DNA of 56,359 nucleotides from positions 1 to 56,359 of the forward strand of contig NZ_JAOTSB010000019.1 of assembly GCF_030247605.1 (NCBI RefSeq). Reading direction: 5' to 3'. This document shows positions 1 through 7,354 of this stretch, piece by piece (the stretch's first letter is position 1; each line of letters starts with the position of its first letter). The notes under the pieces were generated by a model. That model ran no database searches. It had not been told where the DNA came from and saw only the letters and a program-made list of their open reading frames with translations. Both the position numbers and the translations under genes were made by a program. The stretch comes from Acidaminobacter sp. (lineage in GTDB: Bacteria > Bacillota > Clostridia > Peptostreptococcales > Acidaminobacteraceae).

Positions 1-172
1 ATGTGCGGCAGGGATAAGCGCTGAAGGCATCTAAGCGCGAAGCCCCCCTCAAGATGAGATTTCCCATTCGAAAGAAGTAAGACCCCTGATAGACTAACAG
101 GTTGATAGGTCTGAGGTGTAAGAGCGGCAACGCTTTCAGCTGACAGATACTAATAGGTCGAGGGCTTGATCA
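1..172 (+). rRNA. 23S ribosomal RNA, 3' end (partial)
   Basis: The first ~170 bases match the conserved 3' end of bacterial 23S rRNA, including the stretch that ends in ACTAATAGGTCGAGGGCTTG. The gene enters from outside the window, so only its last domain is present. It is followed by 5S rRNA and a tRNA cluster, the usual order in Firmicutes. The exact 3' end is estimated. Confidence 0.95.
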
Positions 173-340
173 AGGTTTATCTAGATATAAAAAGTAATCT
201 TCCGTATGCGGTTTTGAAGGTGTGAATAATACTTTCAGACTTGGTTAGAACAGAGGGCAAGGAAGTTTTTTTTTCACCTCCGGTGAAAAAACCGCTTCTC
301 GAACGCGCAACAAAGCTGTGCTGCCTCTCGAAGCTAACGA
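173..340 (+). other. 23S-5S spacer with a T-rich hairpin
   Basis: No gene is visible. A hairpin at about 266-291 has arms TTTTTTCACC and GGTGAAAAAA around a 3-base loop. It resembles the second hairpin of the elements found between tRNAs further downstream. It may act in rRNA processing, but this is inference. Confidence 0.5.
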
Positions 341-457
341 CCCGGTGACAATGGAGAAAGGGCCACACCTGTTCCCATCTCGAACACAGAAGTTAAGCCT
401 TTCATCGCTGATGGTACTTGGGGGGCAGCCCCCTGGGAGAGTAAGTCGTCGCCGGGT
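341..457 (+). rRNA. rrf: 5S ribosomal RNA
   Basis: The 117-base stretch has the conserved 5S features: complementary ends (CCCGGTGAC with GTCGCCGGGT), the CCTGTTCCCATCTCGAACAC loop region, the GAAGTTAAGC core and the G-rich/C-rich hairpin before GAGAGTA. It lies between 23S rRNA and the first tRNA. Ends are set by the terminal stem and may be off by a few bases. Confidence 0.95.
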
Positions 458-550
458 AAATGATTGATCTGTTGAAGACGCAAGTCTTCAACAGAATTAA
501 TCAAGATTCACAGCTAGAGACGCTAAAACGTTACTTCTGGTAACTCACGT

Positions 551-625
551 TCCAAGGTAGCTCAATGGTGGAGCAACCGGCTGTTAACCGGTAGGTTGTG
601 GGTTCGAGCCCCACCCTTGGAGCCA
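551..625 (+). tRNA. tRNA-Asn (GTT)
   Basis: A full cloverleaf of 75 bases with encoded CCA. The anticodon GTT is at 583-585, flanked by the stem ACCGG/CCGGT. It is the first tRNA of the cluster behind 5S rRNA. Confidence 0.96.
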
Positions 626-631
626 TTTCTT

Positions 632-720
632 GCCGGAGTGGCGGAACTGGCAGACGCACAGGACTTAAAATCCTGCGGTCCTCAAAGACCGTACCGGTTC
701 GATTCCGGTCTCCGGCACCA
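632..720 (+). tRNA. tRNA-Leu (TAA)
   Basis: A class II tRNA of 89 bases with a long variable arm and encoded CCA. The anticodon TAA is at 666-668 in the loop of the CAGGA/TCCTG stem. Confidence 0.96.
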
Positions 721-761
721 AGAACCTTTCAAGTAGTAATTAAACAATGTACCACACTCGT

Positions 762-837
762 CGCGGAGTGGAGCAGATGGAAGCTCGTCGGGCTCATAAC
801 CCGGAGGTCGCAGGTTCGAATCCTGTCTCCGCAACCA
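762..837 (+). tRNA. Initiator tRNA-fMet (CAT)
   Basis: A 76-base cloverleaf with anticodon CAT and encoded CCA. The first acceptor base is C facing A (C1:A72 mismatch), and the anticodon stem ends in three G:C pairs (GGGCTCATAACCC). Both are the marks of an initiator tRNA. Confidence 0.96.
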
Positions 838-853
838 TTTCAATTCTCAATAT

Positions 854-930
854 GGCGGTGTAGCTTAGCTGGTTAGAGCGTCCGGTTCATACCCGGAAGG
901 TCGGTGGTTCGACTCCGCCCACCGCTACCA
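854..930 (+). tRNA. tRNA-Met (CAT), elongator
   Basis: A 77-base cloverleaf with anticodon CAT and encoded CCA. The acceptor stem is fully paired from position 1 (G1:U72), unlike the initiator just upstream. The body resembles elongator Met tRNAs of Bacilli; a lysidine-modified Ile2 tRNA is a less likely reading. Confidence 0.88.
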
Positions 931-950
931 ATTTCATTTTTTAAAATTTC

Positions 951-1025
951 GGCCCCTTGGTCAAGCGGTCAAGACACCGCCCTTTCACGGCGGTAACAGG
1001 GGTTCGATTCCCCTAGGGGTCACCA
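951..1025 (+). tRNA. tRNA-Glu (TTC)
   Basis: A 75-base cloverleaf with acceptor GGCCCCT/AGGGGTC, anticodon TTC in a CCGCC/GGCGG stem, and encoded CCA. A double-hairpin element follows directly. Confidence 0.96.
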
Positions 1026-1026
1026 C

Positions 1027-1106
1027 GTTAGTTATTTTAGAAAGCGGGGCATCAACCGCTTTCTGAAATAGCGATTTTTCTCCGAAGGAGAAAAAAACTA
1101 CATTAA
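1027..1106 (+). repeat. Double-hairpin spacer element, copy 1
   Basis: Directly after tRNA-Glu there are two hairpins. The first has arms AGAAAGCGG and CCGCTTTCT around a loop GGCATCAA and is extended by further A/T pairs. The second has arms TTTTTCTCC and GGAGAAAAA around GAA. The same layout recurs after tRNA-Val and twice after tRNA-Tyr, with arms that change and loops that stay. Confidence 0.75.
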
Positions 1107-1109
1107 TAC

Positions 1110-1185
1110 GGGAGCTTAGCTCAGCTGGGAGAGCATTTGCCTTACAAGCAAGAGGTCACAGGTTCGATCCCTGTAGCTCCCACCA
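1110..1185 (+). tRNA. tRNA-Val (TAC)
   Basis: A 76-base cloverleaf with acceptor GGGAGCT/AGCTCCC, anticodon TAC, and encoded CCA. Confidence 0.96.
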
Positions 1186-1188
1186 TAT

Positions 1189-1267
1189 TAGTTTTTTCCG
1201 AATGCGGGGCATTAGCCGCTGAGGAAAAAACTGTCTTTTCCCGAAGGGAAAAGAAATTACCTTGTTC
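1189..1267 (+). repeat. Double-hairpin spacer element, copy 2
   Basis: It follows tRNA-Val. Hairpin 1 (1190-1232) has arms AGTTTTTTCC and GGAAAAAACT with an inner GCGG/CCGC stem and loop GGCATTA. Hairpin 2 (1235-1253) is CTTTTCCC-GAA-GGGAAAAG. The tail AAATTACCTT is shared with copy 3. About 75 further bases without a visible gene separate it from tRNA-Asp. Confidence 0.75.
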
Positions 1268-1342
1268 TAGAGGTAAGATCATGGTGGTAAGAATATCCGC
1301 GTCATCTCAAACGCGAGGTAAAAGGAAGCCGTAAGAAACCAC

Positions 1343-1419
1343 GGCCTGGTAGTTCAGTTGGTTAGAACGCTAGCCTGTCACGCTAGAGGTCGAGGGTTCG
1401 AGTCCCTTCCAGGTCGCCA
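1343..1419 (+). tRNA. tRNA-Asp (GTC)
   Basis: A 77-base cloverleaf with anticodon GTC in the CTAGC/GCTAG stem and encoded CCA. Confidence 0.96.
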
Positions 1420-1436
1420 ATTACAATTTAAAACAT

Positions 1437-1521
1437 GGGGGGGTTCCCGAGTGGCCAAAGGGGACGGACTGTAAATCCGTTATCTACGATTTCGAAGGTT
1501 CGAATCCTTCTCCCCCCACCA
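1437..1521 (+). tRNA. tRNA-Tyr (GTA)
   Basis: An 85-base class II tRNA with acceptor GGGGGGG/TCCCCCC, anticodon GTA, a variable arm and encoded CCA. Confidence 0.96.
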
Positions 1522-1606
1522 AATTAGTTTTTTCATAAAATTCGTGGCACCAAACGAATTTTTGAAAAAACGGTTTCTCTCCGAAGGAGAGAAAAATTAC
1601 CTTAAT
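1522..1606 (+). repeat. Double-hairpin spacer element, copy 3
   Basis: It follows tRNA-Tyr. Hairpin 1 (about 1527-1571) pairs GTTTTTTCA with TGAAAAAAC and AAATTCGT with ACGAATTT, loop GGCACCA. Hairpin 2 (1574-1594) is TTTCTCTCC-GAA-GGAGAGAAA. The tail reads AAATTACCTTAATA. Confidence 0.75.
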
Positions 1607-1682
1607 AAGCTTTTTAGCGCATGCGGGGTATCAACCGCAGAGCACAAAAAGCAGTTTTCACAAAAAGTGAAAACCCACCTTC
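1607..1682 (+). repeat. Double-hairpin spacer element, copy 4
   Basis: It lies head to tail after copy 3. Hairpin 1 (1609-1652) pairs GCTTTTT with AAAAAGC and TGCGG with CCGCA, loop GGTATCAA. Hairpin 2 (about 1653-1674) is GTTTTCAC-AAAAA-GTGAAAAC. The arms differ from the other copies but remain fully paired. Confidence 0.7.
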
Positions 1683-1733
1683 AGTAATGTAATTCCATCA
1701 ATTCTGCAAATTATCGTACCACTGTAAAACCCT

Positions 1734-1807
1734 GCGGGTGTAGCTCAGTGGTAGAGCCCCGGCTTCCCAAGCCGGTTGCGAGGGTTCGATCCCCTTCACC
1801 CGCTCCA
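1734..1807 (+). tRNA. tRNA-Gly (CCC)
   Basis: A 74-base cloverleaf with acceptor GCGGGTG/CACCCGC and encoded CCA. The seven-base anticodon loop TTCCCAA gives anticodon CCC, a less common glycine isoacceptor. The usual TCC and GCC isoacceptors are not in this cluster. Confidence 0.93.
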
Positions 1808-1835
1808 ACTACTTTATGATGTAGTCTTACAACGT

Positions 1836-1911
1836 TGGGGATTCGCCAAGTCGGTAAGGCAACGGACTTTGACTCCGTCATTCGTAGGTTCGAGTCCTAC
1901 ATCCCCAGCCA
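1836..1911 (+). tRNA. tRNA-Gln (TTG)
   Basis: A 76-base cloverleaf with acceptor TGGGGAT/ATCCCCA, anticodon TTG and encoded CCA. Confidence 0.96.
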
Positions 1912-1938
1912 CACAATTTAATAACCGAAACATTATAT

Positions 1939-2014
1939 GACCCAATAGCTCAGTCGGTAGAGCACTTGACTTTTAATCAAGGTGTCCCGCGTTCGAGCCG
2001 CGGTTGGGTCACCA
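1939..2014 (+). tRNA. tRNA-Lys (TTT)
   Basis: A 76-base cloverleaf with acceptor GACCCAA/TTGGGTC, anticodon TTT and encoded CCA. Confidence 0.96.
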
Positions 2015-2021
2015 ACAACTT

Positions 2022-2111
2022 GGAGGGGTACCGAAGCGGTCACAACGGGGCGGTCTTGAAAACCGTTAGGGTTAATAGCCCACGTGGGTTCGAATCCCAC
2101 CCCCTCCGCCA
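2022..2111 (+). tRNA. tRNA-Ser (TGA)
   Basis: A 90-base class II tRNA with a long variable arm, anticodon TGA and encoded CCA. Confidence 0.96.
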
Positions 2112-2117
2112 ATTTAT

Positions 2118-2209
2118 GGAGAAGTACTCAAGAGGCTGAAGAGGCTCCCCTGCTAAGGGAGTAGGTCCTGATGAGGGGCGCGAGGGTTCAAATCCCTCCT
2201 TCTCCGCCA
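2118..2209 (+). tRNA. tRNA-Ser (GCT)
   Basis: A 92-base class II tRNA with anticodon GCT in a CTCCC/GGGAG stem, a long variable arm and encoded CCA. Confidence 0.96.
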
Positions 2210-2234
2210 TTAGCGCAAAAGTAGTATCGTACTT

Positions 2235-2310
2235 AGGGGTGTAGCTCAGCTGGTAGAGCAGCGGTCTCCAAAACCGCGTGCCGTGGGTTCAAATCCTATC
2301 ACCCCTGCCA
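2235..2310 (+). tRNA. tRNA-Trp (CCA)
   Basis: A 76-base cloverleaf with acceptor AGGGGTG/CACCCCT, anticodon CCA and encoded 3' CCA. The T stem contains two G:U pairs. Confidence 0.95.
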
Positions 2311-2326
2311 ATTTAATTTAATATGT

Positions 2327-2403
2327 CGGGGTGTAGCGCAGCTTGGTAGCGCATCTGATTTGGGATCAGAGGGTCGCGGGTTCAAATCCTGCCGCCCCGA
2401 CCA
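2327..2403 (+). tRNA. tRNA-Pro (TGG)
   Basis: A 77-base cloverleaf with anticodon TGG and encoded CCA. Confidence 0.96.
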
Positions 2404-2421
2404 TTAACACTTTAAGCTCGT

Positions 2422-2498
<77 letters not shown>

Positions 2499-2544
2499 AC
2501 AAACCCTTGTAACTCAATCGAAATAGATGGTTTTGTTACATTCT

Positions 2545-2620
<76 letters not shown>

Positions 2621-2623
2621 CTA

Positions 2624-2670
2624 AAAAGCCGTTCACGCGAAATTGATTCCGTGAGCGGCTTTTGCTCATT
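2624..2670 (+). terminator. Terminator of the rRNA/tRNA operon
   Basis: Arms AAAAGCCGTTCACG and CGTGAGCGGCTTTT pair around a 12-base loop and are followed by a short T-rich run. It sits just after tRNA-Phe. The A run on the other side lets it also serve the convergent exonuclease gene. Confidence 0.85.
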
Positions 2671-2699
2671 TCTGGAATGACACAACACTGGTAATGGGT

Positions 2700-3671
2700 T
2701 TAACCAAAAACAATTTTTTGCTTCGAACTCATAAGTTGATCCATGTGCCGCAGAAGGTTAGGCATGTTCTCGTAAAGTGGATGTCCATCCACGCTGAGCA
2801 CACGCATTCGGGATTGTCCTTCAAGGTAGAGACCAATACTTAAGTCAAAGCCATCGACACTATGGTGTTCAACTGGAATTGTAACTTCCAGACGGGGCAT
2901 GGTTCCAGTTAGATGTGTCTTAAAGATATGACCGCGGTCATCATACCAGTGCATCTCTTCAGTATTTTTATCAGGCTCAAAAGTAATTATGGCGAAATCG
3001 CCCTGCAATTTCAGCGAGATTAAGTTGAGCTCCATATCGCGCCATTCAAAGTAATGAGGCTTGTAAAGCTCTACGACGCCGGAGTGGTGCTCCAATAATC
3101 GATAAGTCAATTCGAGCAGGTTTAACGTATCTTCTTCGTTGTGAAGTTCGATCTTGTCTGCATAGCTGCGGTCGCCGGTCTCAAGGAAGTTGTTATAGGC
3201 ATCAATGCAGTCGAGACCAGTGAGTGTGTCCGTTCTAAGGATGCCCAAGGCGGTTTCAATACTTTTCAGTTTATAGCTATCAAGATGAAGACTTGCTTTG
3301 GCGACTTTCATAAGATCCAAATTGCGAGCGACTGTAAGTGGCGGAGTCAGACCGTGCTTGGCATATTTGTGCATCAGGTAGGGCACATCGAAGGCGTCAC
3401 CGTTGAAGGAAATGAGATATTTTGAGGACAGCAGTGTATGTGCTGCAGTAAGAATGTCTTTTTCATCTTTACCTGTCTCATTGAAAAAATAGTAATAATT
3501 CAGTTGATCCTGATGGAGTTCAATGAGGCTGATAGAAACGAGTTTGGAATAATCGCGGTGGAAGCCGGTGGTTTCGATGTCGAAGAAAACAATGGGTGAA
3601 TCCACTTCCAGGTGCCTGGCGATGAAGTGACTTTCTTTGCTGGGTTGTAAGGACTTTTGAGTGTTCATCAT
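2700..3671 (-). CDS. RNase H-like (DEDD) 3'-5' exonuclease family protein
   Basis: This 323-residue protein probably cuts nucleic acid from the 3' end with two metal ions. The DEDD-type fold is visible as a first motif FFDIETTG (about residues 28-35), a second motif FNGDAFDVPYL (about 93-103) and a third motif HNEEDTLNLLEL (about 177-188) with a conserved aspartate. This pattern fits the ribonuclease-H-like family that includes YprB of Bacillus. The C-terminal third is unassigned. An AAAGGAG site lies nine bases before the ATG at 3671. A second ATG follows directly and could also be used. The gene converges on the tRNA terminator and diverges from the Gate-domain genes. Its biological substrate is unknown. 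Confidence 0.82.
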   Translation of the reverse strand: MMNTQKSLQPSKESHFIARHLEVDSPIVFFDIETTGFHRDYSKLVSISLIELHQDQLNYYYFFNETGKDEKDILTAAHTLLSSKYLISFNGDAFDVPYLMHKYAKHGLTPPLTVARNLDLMKVAKASLHLDSYKLKSIETALGILRTDTLTGLDCIDAYNNFLETGDRSYADKIELHNEEDTLNLLELTYRLLEHHSGVVELYKPHYFEWRDMELNLISLKLQGDFAIITFEPDKNTEEMHWYDDRGHIFKTHLTGTMPRLEVTIPVEHHSVDGFDLSIGLYLEGQSRMRVLSVDGHPLYENMPNLLRHMDQLMSSKQKIVFG

Positions 3672-3718
3672 GGCGCTCGCTCCTTTGTTAAAGTGAAACT
3701 AATAAAGCAGGTGGTTTA

Positions 3719-4141
3719 ATGAACGTATTTATGTCTACCCTGAGAGATGGTACTATGAAGGGTCTGAAGACAACTTGGACGCTGGCGAAGGTCATTGTGC
3801 CAATTTATATTATTATCACTATTCTTAAGTATACCCCAGTCATCGGCTGGATTGCCATTTTGTTTGAGCCGGTGATGCAACTTTTTGGTTTGCCTGGAGA
3901 GGCGGCTATTGCGATGGTCATGGGCAACCTGCTTAATCTGTACGCAGGGATTGGGGTCATGGCCACACTGCCGCTGACCATGAAGCAGATTACCATCATG
4001 GCAGTGATGCTGTCGTTTTCGCATTCACTTCTGGTAGAGACAGCTGTCTCGAAACGGGTCGGGGTCAGCATCCCTATGATTTTGTCAGTCAGAATTGGCT
4101 TGGCAGTAATTTCGGGTATTTTGCTGAATTTGACGATATAG
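3719..4141 (+). CDS. Nucleoside-recognition (Gate) domain membrane protein, first half
   Basis: This is a 140-residue membrane protein with about four hydrophobic segments and the Gate-type pattern LPGEAAIAMVMGNLLNLYAG. Such proteins occur as pairs (as in SpmA/SpmB and related proteins) and are thought to form or gate a transport path; the substrate is not known. The site AGGTGG lies four bases before the ATG. The second half follows 14 bases downstream, so both are probably translated together and work as a heterodimer. Confidence 0.8.
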   Translation: MNVFMSTLRDGTMKGLKTTWTLAKVIVPIYIIITILKYTPVIGWIAILFEPVMQLFGLPGEAAIAMVMGNLLNLYAGIGVMATLPLTMKQITIMAVMLSFSHSLLVETAVSKRVGVSIPMILSVRIGLAVISGILLNLTI

Positions 4142-4155
4142 GGGGCCGCGTTGAG

Positions 4156-4620
4156 ATGGGGATTGAATTTAATGTAATTGAGGTTTTGAAGGAAGCGGTG
4201 TTTGGATCTCTGAAGTCTGTTTGGAGCATCGCAATTATAGTTTTTCCTTTGATGATAGTAATGGAGTTCGCTCGAAAATACAAAGTCATGGATGTTATTT
4301 CTGCGGGACTTCGGCCATTAACGAGGTTTTTGGGGGTTCAGAGATCCGCAGCGTTTCCCTTGGCAGTTGGATTGATCTTTGGGTTGGCTTATGGGTCCGG
4401 GGTCATCATTCAGAGCGCTCAGGAAGGCGAGATCGACCTGCGCAGTTTGACGCTGGTGTCCATATTCCTGGCGTGCTGTCATGCGGTTGTGGAGGACACA
4501 CTATTGTTTGTAGCCGTTGGCGCAAATGGGTGGCTGCTGCTGGGTCTCAGGACTCTGGCCGCGTTTATTGTGACCATGCTGGTGTCAAAGAGCGTGAAGC
4601 TGGCGTATGAGGCGCAATAA
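4156..4620 (+). CDS. Nucleoside-recognition (Gate) domain membrane protein, second half
   Basis: This 154-residue protein has several hydrophobic helices and the motif GLIFGLAYGSGVIIQSA typical of the Gate family. It lies 14 bases behind the related 140-residue gene and is best read as its partner subunit. The ribosome site is weak (GTTGAG), which suggests coupling to the upstream gene. The terminator that follows (4764-4810) carries the GACCATCGGC motif in its loop. The transported or sensed compound cannot be inferred. Confidence 0.8.
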   Translation: MGIEFNVIEVLKEAVFGSLKSVWSIAIIVFPLMIVMEFARKYKVMDVISAGLRPLTRFLGVQRSAAFPLAVGLIFGLAYGSGVIIQSAQEGEIDLRSLTLVSIFLACCHAVVEDTLLFVAVGANGWLLLGLRTLAAFIVTMLVSKSVKLAYEAQ

Positions 4621-4763
4621 GGCAAAAGGTGCCCCTGGCATCATGGGTGGTAAAAGCTATAGTTCATTGACGCAAGTTGTCATAGGCTTCAAAAGTGTCA
4701 TTTTCCGCAGGGGTTATTCCAAATGTGACGCCGGCCAATAGGGCTGGTTGTGATGGAGTGAAA

Positions 4764-4810
4764 AGAGCCATGACCATCGGCAAAAACGGTCTTGGCTCTC
4801 TTTTTTTTTG
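4764..4810 (+). terminator. Terminator containing the GACCATCGGC motif
   Basis: Arms AGAGCCA-GACC and GGTC-TTGGCTCT pair around a loop and are followed by a run of nine T. The motif GACCATCGGC (4772-4781), the reverse complement of GCCGATGGTC, spans the end of the left arm and the loop. It ends the Gate-domain transcript and faces the asparaginase gene. Confidence 0.8.
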
Positions 4811-4825
4811 TACTATTTTAATCAG

Positions 4826-5815
4826 TTACTTGCTGTAGAGATCTTTTTCGAAGAATTGCTTTATGCTGGCGAGGTCGTGATAGACGGTGAGGGCCAGCAT
4901 GAGTTTGATGCGGGCTTTTTGGCCGTTGAGGTTGCCGCCGAAGATGACGCCGGCGTTGCGGAGCATTTTGCCGCCGCCTTCGTAGCCGTAGGAGTCGTAG
5001 ACGCGGCCCATAGGACAGCGGGAGACCATGACCACGCGAATGTCTTTTTCGATGGCGCGCATAACGCCGGGTACCATTTCAGGCGGGAGGTTGCCGCGGC
5101 CCATGCCTTCAATGATGATGCCTTTGGCGCCTTTTGCGATGCAGAAGTCGATGAATTCGGAGTCCATGCCCACGACGCTTTTGATCAGGTAGACATCTTT
5201 GACGTAGAAGTCGGTGTCGATGTGGGGGTGGCGGATGATGTCACGGTAGAAAATGGCCTCGTCGTTGTCGATGATCCCCAGGGGACCGAATTCCATAGAT
5301 TTGAAGGTGTCCAGGCTCATGGTGTGGGTTTTGGTCACTTCCTGGGCGGAGTTGATTTCGTTGTTCATGACGAGGAGGACGCCTTTGCCGCGGGCTTGGT
5401 CCGAGATGGCGGTGCAGATGGCGGCTGAGAGGTTGCTTGGGCCGTCGTAACCGAGCTCGGAGCCGTTTCGCATGGCGGCGACCATGACTATGGGCTTGTG
5501 GTCCGGCAGGCTGAGATCGAGGAAGAAAGCGGTTTCTTCGATGGAGTCGGTGCCGTGGGTGATGACGACGCCGTCTATGTCGTCTCTGGCGATCAGAGCT
5601 TTCACCAGCTGATTGAGTTCCATGATGCGATCCGGGTTCATATGCGGGCCGGGGAATTTGCCAAAGGTGATGGTTTCCACATCCGCGAATTTGTCAATAT
5701 TAGTGACCATGGACAGGATCTCCTGGCTGGACATAGCGGGTATAGCGGCTTCAAGGCGTTTGTCGACCTTCATGGAAATGGTACCGCCGGTAAAGACTAC
5801 TGCGACTTTCTTCAA
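4826..5815 (-). CDS. L-asparaginase
   Basis: This 329-residue enzyme hydrolyses asparagine to aspartate and ammonia, supplying nitrogen and aspartate. The first threonine loop TGGTIS is at residues 9-14 and the second active-site motif HGTDSIEET at about 87-95, with the conserved threonine and aspartate. Its length is usual for the bacterial enzyme. There is no signal peptide, so it is cytoplasmic. The start is a TTG codon preceded by GAGGGGG seven bases upstream; no better ATG exists. A promoter on the same strand reads TATAAT at 5854-5859 with a weak -35. The gene stands alone and its end faces the Gate-domain genes. Confidence 0.93.
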   Translation of the reverse strand: MKKVAVVFTGGTISMKVDKRLEAAIPAMSSQEILSMVTNIDKFADVETITFGKFPGPHMNPDRIMELNQLVKALIARDDIDGVVITHGTDSIEETAFFLDLSLPDHKPIVMVAAMRNGSELGYDGPSNLSAAICTAISDQARGKGVLLVMNNEINSAQEVTKTHTMSLDTFKSMEFGPLGIIDNDEAIFYRDIIRHPHIDTDFYVKDVYLIKSVVGMDSEFIDFCIAKGAKGIIIEGMGRGNLPPEMVPGVMRAIEKDIRVVMVSRCPMGRVYDSYGYEGGGKMLRNAGVIFGGNLNGQKARIKLMLALTVYHDLASIKQFFEKDLYSK

Positions 5816-5853
5816 GGAAATGCCCCCTCAACAGTATGCTGAATAACAAATAA

Positions 5854-5880
5854 ATTATAAGACCTCTATAAGTATAACAA
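5854..5880 (-). promoter_or_regulatory. Probable promoter of the asparaginase gene
   Basis: On the minus strand TATAAT lies at 5859-5854, with TTGTTA about 15 bases upstream as a poor -35. The transcript leader would be about 30 bases and contains the GAGGGGG ribosome site. Confidence 0.5.
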
Positions 5881-5984
5881 ATCTAGAGGAGCAGGTCATT
5901 ATTATTGCGGGATTATGTTGCAGAAGTGGGATGGGAGGGTTGGGGCTTAGGGGGGAATGTTACAGAAATGTTGCAACACTCTGG

Positions 5985-6127
5985 CACCGAATTACACTTG
6001 GTGTCAGACACTGAGTTGCACTTGGTGTCAGACACTGAGTTGCACTTGGTGTCAGACACTGAATTACACTTAGTGTCAGACACCGAATCGCACTCGGTGT
6101 CTGACACCAAATTTATCTTTGTACCTG
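5985..6127. repeat. 24-bp tandem repeat array A1
   Basis: The 11-bp palindrome GTGTCwGACAC starts at 6001, 6025, 6049, 6073 and 6097, a strict 24-bp period. Each is joined by a conserved 13-bp linker of the type TGAGTTGCACTTG. Degenerate half units flank it (CTGGCACC at 5981, GTACCTGACC at 6121). The array fills the gap between asparaginase and the cysteine desulfurase promoter and contains no stop codon in several frames. Confidence 0.9.
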
Positions 6128-6148
6128 ACCCCCACCTTACGGTATAAT
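6119..6148 (+). promoter_or_regulatory. Probable promoter of the desulfurase-thiI operon
   Basis: TTGTAC (6119-6124) and TATAAT (6143-6148) are separated by 18 bases. The -35 overlaps the last degenerate unit of the 24-bp array. The leader would be about 20 bases. Confidence 0.6.
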
Positions 6149-6173
6149 AGTTAAGTTAGGGAAGGTGAAATTT

Positions 6174-7352
6174 ATGAATAATAGAGAAAATCATGAAATA
6201 TATCTTGATCATAGCGCGACCACACCGGTGTGTTCAGAGGCGATTGAGGCAATGAATGGGGCACTGGCGGGGTGGTATGGGAATCCATCGTCCCTTCATA
6301 GGAAGGGGCTCGAGGCGGAGAAGCGGATCAAAGCCGCTAGCCTGACCTTCTTGAACGCGATCAAAGCGCCAACGGACAAAGGGGAGATCCTCTACACCTC
6401 AGGCGGCACAGAGGCCAACAACCTGGCCATCTCGGGGGTGGCGGCACTCCTGCGGCAAAGCCGGCGCCACATCATAACCTCCGCCGTGGAGCACAGCTCC
6501 GTGCTGGAGGTGGTCCTGGAATGGGAAAAGCGCGGGTTTGAGGTGACGCTCCTGAAACCTGACACAAACGGCACCATTACGCCGGAGCAGGTGCTGGAGG
6601 CCGTCAGACCCGAGACCGGGCTGATCAGCCTGATGCATGTCAACAACGAGACAGGGGCCATCTTTGACCTGGGCGCGAACCTCAAGGGCCGTCTGCGATC
6701 TGTCCGTGACAGAGACGACCTTCCGGTATTCCACGTGGATGCGGTCCAGTCCTTTGGCAAGCTGCCCATCGACGTGCGCGCCATGGGCATCGACCTGCTC
6801 ACCGCCAGCGCCCATAAAATCCATGGCCCCAAAGGCATTGGATTTCTCTACAGAGATAAAGCCATCCGTCTGAAGCCCCTCGTCTTCGGCGGGGGCCAGC
6901 AGGGGGGCATCCGCCCGGGGACAGAGAATGTGCCGGGCATCCTGGGCATGGAGGCCGCTTTCAAGGCTCTGCCGATAAACGCCGCCACCCACCTCCGTAC
7001 CCTGAGAGACCGTCTCTGGGAGGGACTCGTCTCCATAGAGCACGTCGCCATCAACAGCCCGGCTGACGGAGCGCCCCACGTGATCAACGCATCATTCACC
7101 GGTCTGAAATCCGAAGTGCTGCTGCACACCCTCGAGAAGGAGGGCGTCTACGTCTCCAGCGGCTCTGCCTGTCATTCCAAGGACCGAAAGGCGTCCCACG
7201 TCCTGACGGCCCTCGGCCTATCGGATGCCAGAATTGACAGTGCGCTGCGGTTCAGCCTGAGCGTCCACACCACAGAAGACGACATCGACCAAGCTATTAA
7301 GATCATCCGACAGGCGAGCACCTCCCTGGGACGGATCATGAGGAGAAGGTAA
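6174..7352 (+). CDS. Cysteine desulfurase (NifS/IscS family), ThiI partner
   Basis: This PLP enzyme of 392 residues takes sulfur from cysteine and passes it on as a protein persulfide. The N-terminal motif YLDHSATTPV is typical. The PLP lysine sits in TASAHKIHGPKG (about residues 199-210) and the catalytic cysteine in SSGSACHS (about 323-330). The ATG at 6174 is preferred over an upstream GTG at 6165 because GGAAGGTG lies six bases before it. thiI follows after two bases. This order matches the nifZ-thiI pair of Bacillus, in which the desulfurase serves tRNA thiolation, so that role is inferred here rather than general Fe-S assembly. Confidence 0.92.
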   Translation: MNNRENHEIYLDHSATTPVCSEAIEAMNGALAGWYGNPSSLHRKGLEAEKRIKAASLTFLNAIKAPTDKGEILYTSGGTEANNLAISGVAALLRQSRRHIITSAVEHSSVLEVVLEWEKRGFEVTLLKPDTNGTITPEQVLEAVRPETGLISLMHVNNETGAIFDLGANLKGRLRSVRDRDDLPVFHVDAVQSFGKLPIDVRAMGIDLLTASAHKIHGPKGIGFLYRDKAIRLKPLVFGGGQQGGIRPGTENVPGILGMEAAFKALPINAATHLRTLRDRLWEGLVSIEHVAINSPADGAPHVINASFTGLKSEVLLHTLEKEGVYVSSGSACHSKDRKASHVLTALGLSDARIDSALRFSLSVHTTEDDIDQAIKIIRQASTSLGRIMRRR

Positions 7353-7354
7353 CT

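Noticed and set aside
401..420. A GCTGATGGTAC string in 5S rRNA as a copy of the dispersed motif
   Set aside because: It is part of the universally conserved 5S sequence and differs from the motif in two places.
4808..5428. Long plus-strand open frame over the asparaginase gene, and similar long antisense frames over thiI, the penicillin-binding protein, hflX and others
   Set aside because: They are shadows in high-GC codon positions of well-supported genes. They have odd composition and no ribosome sites.
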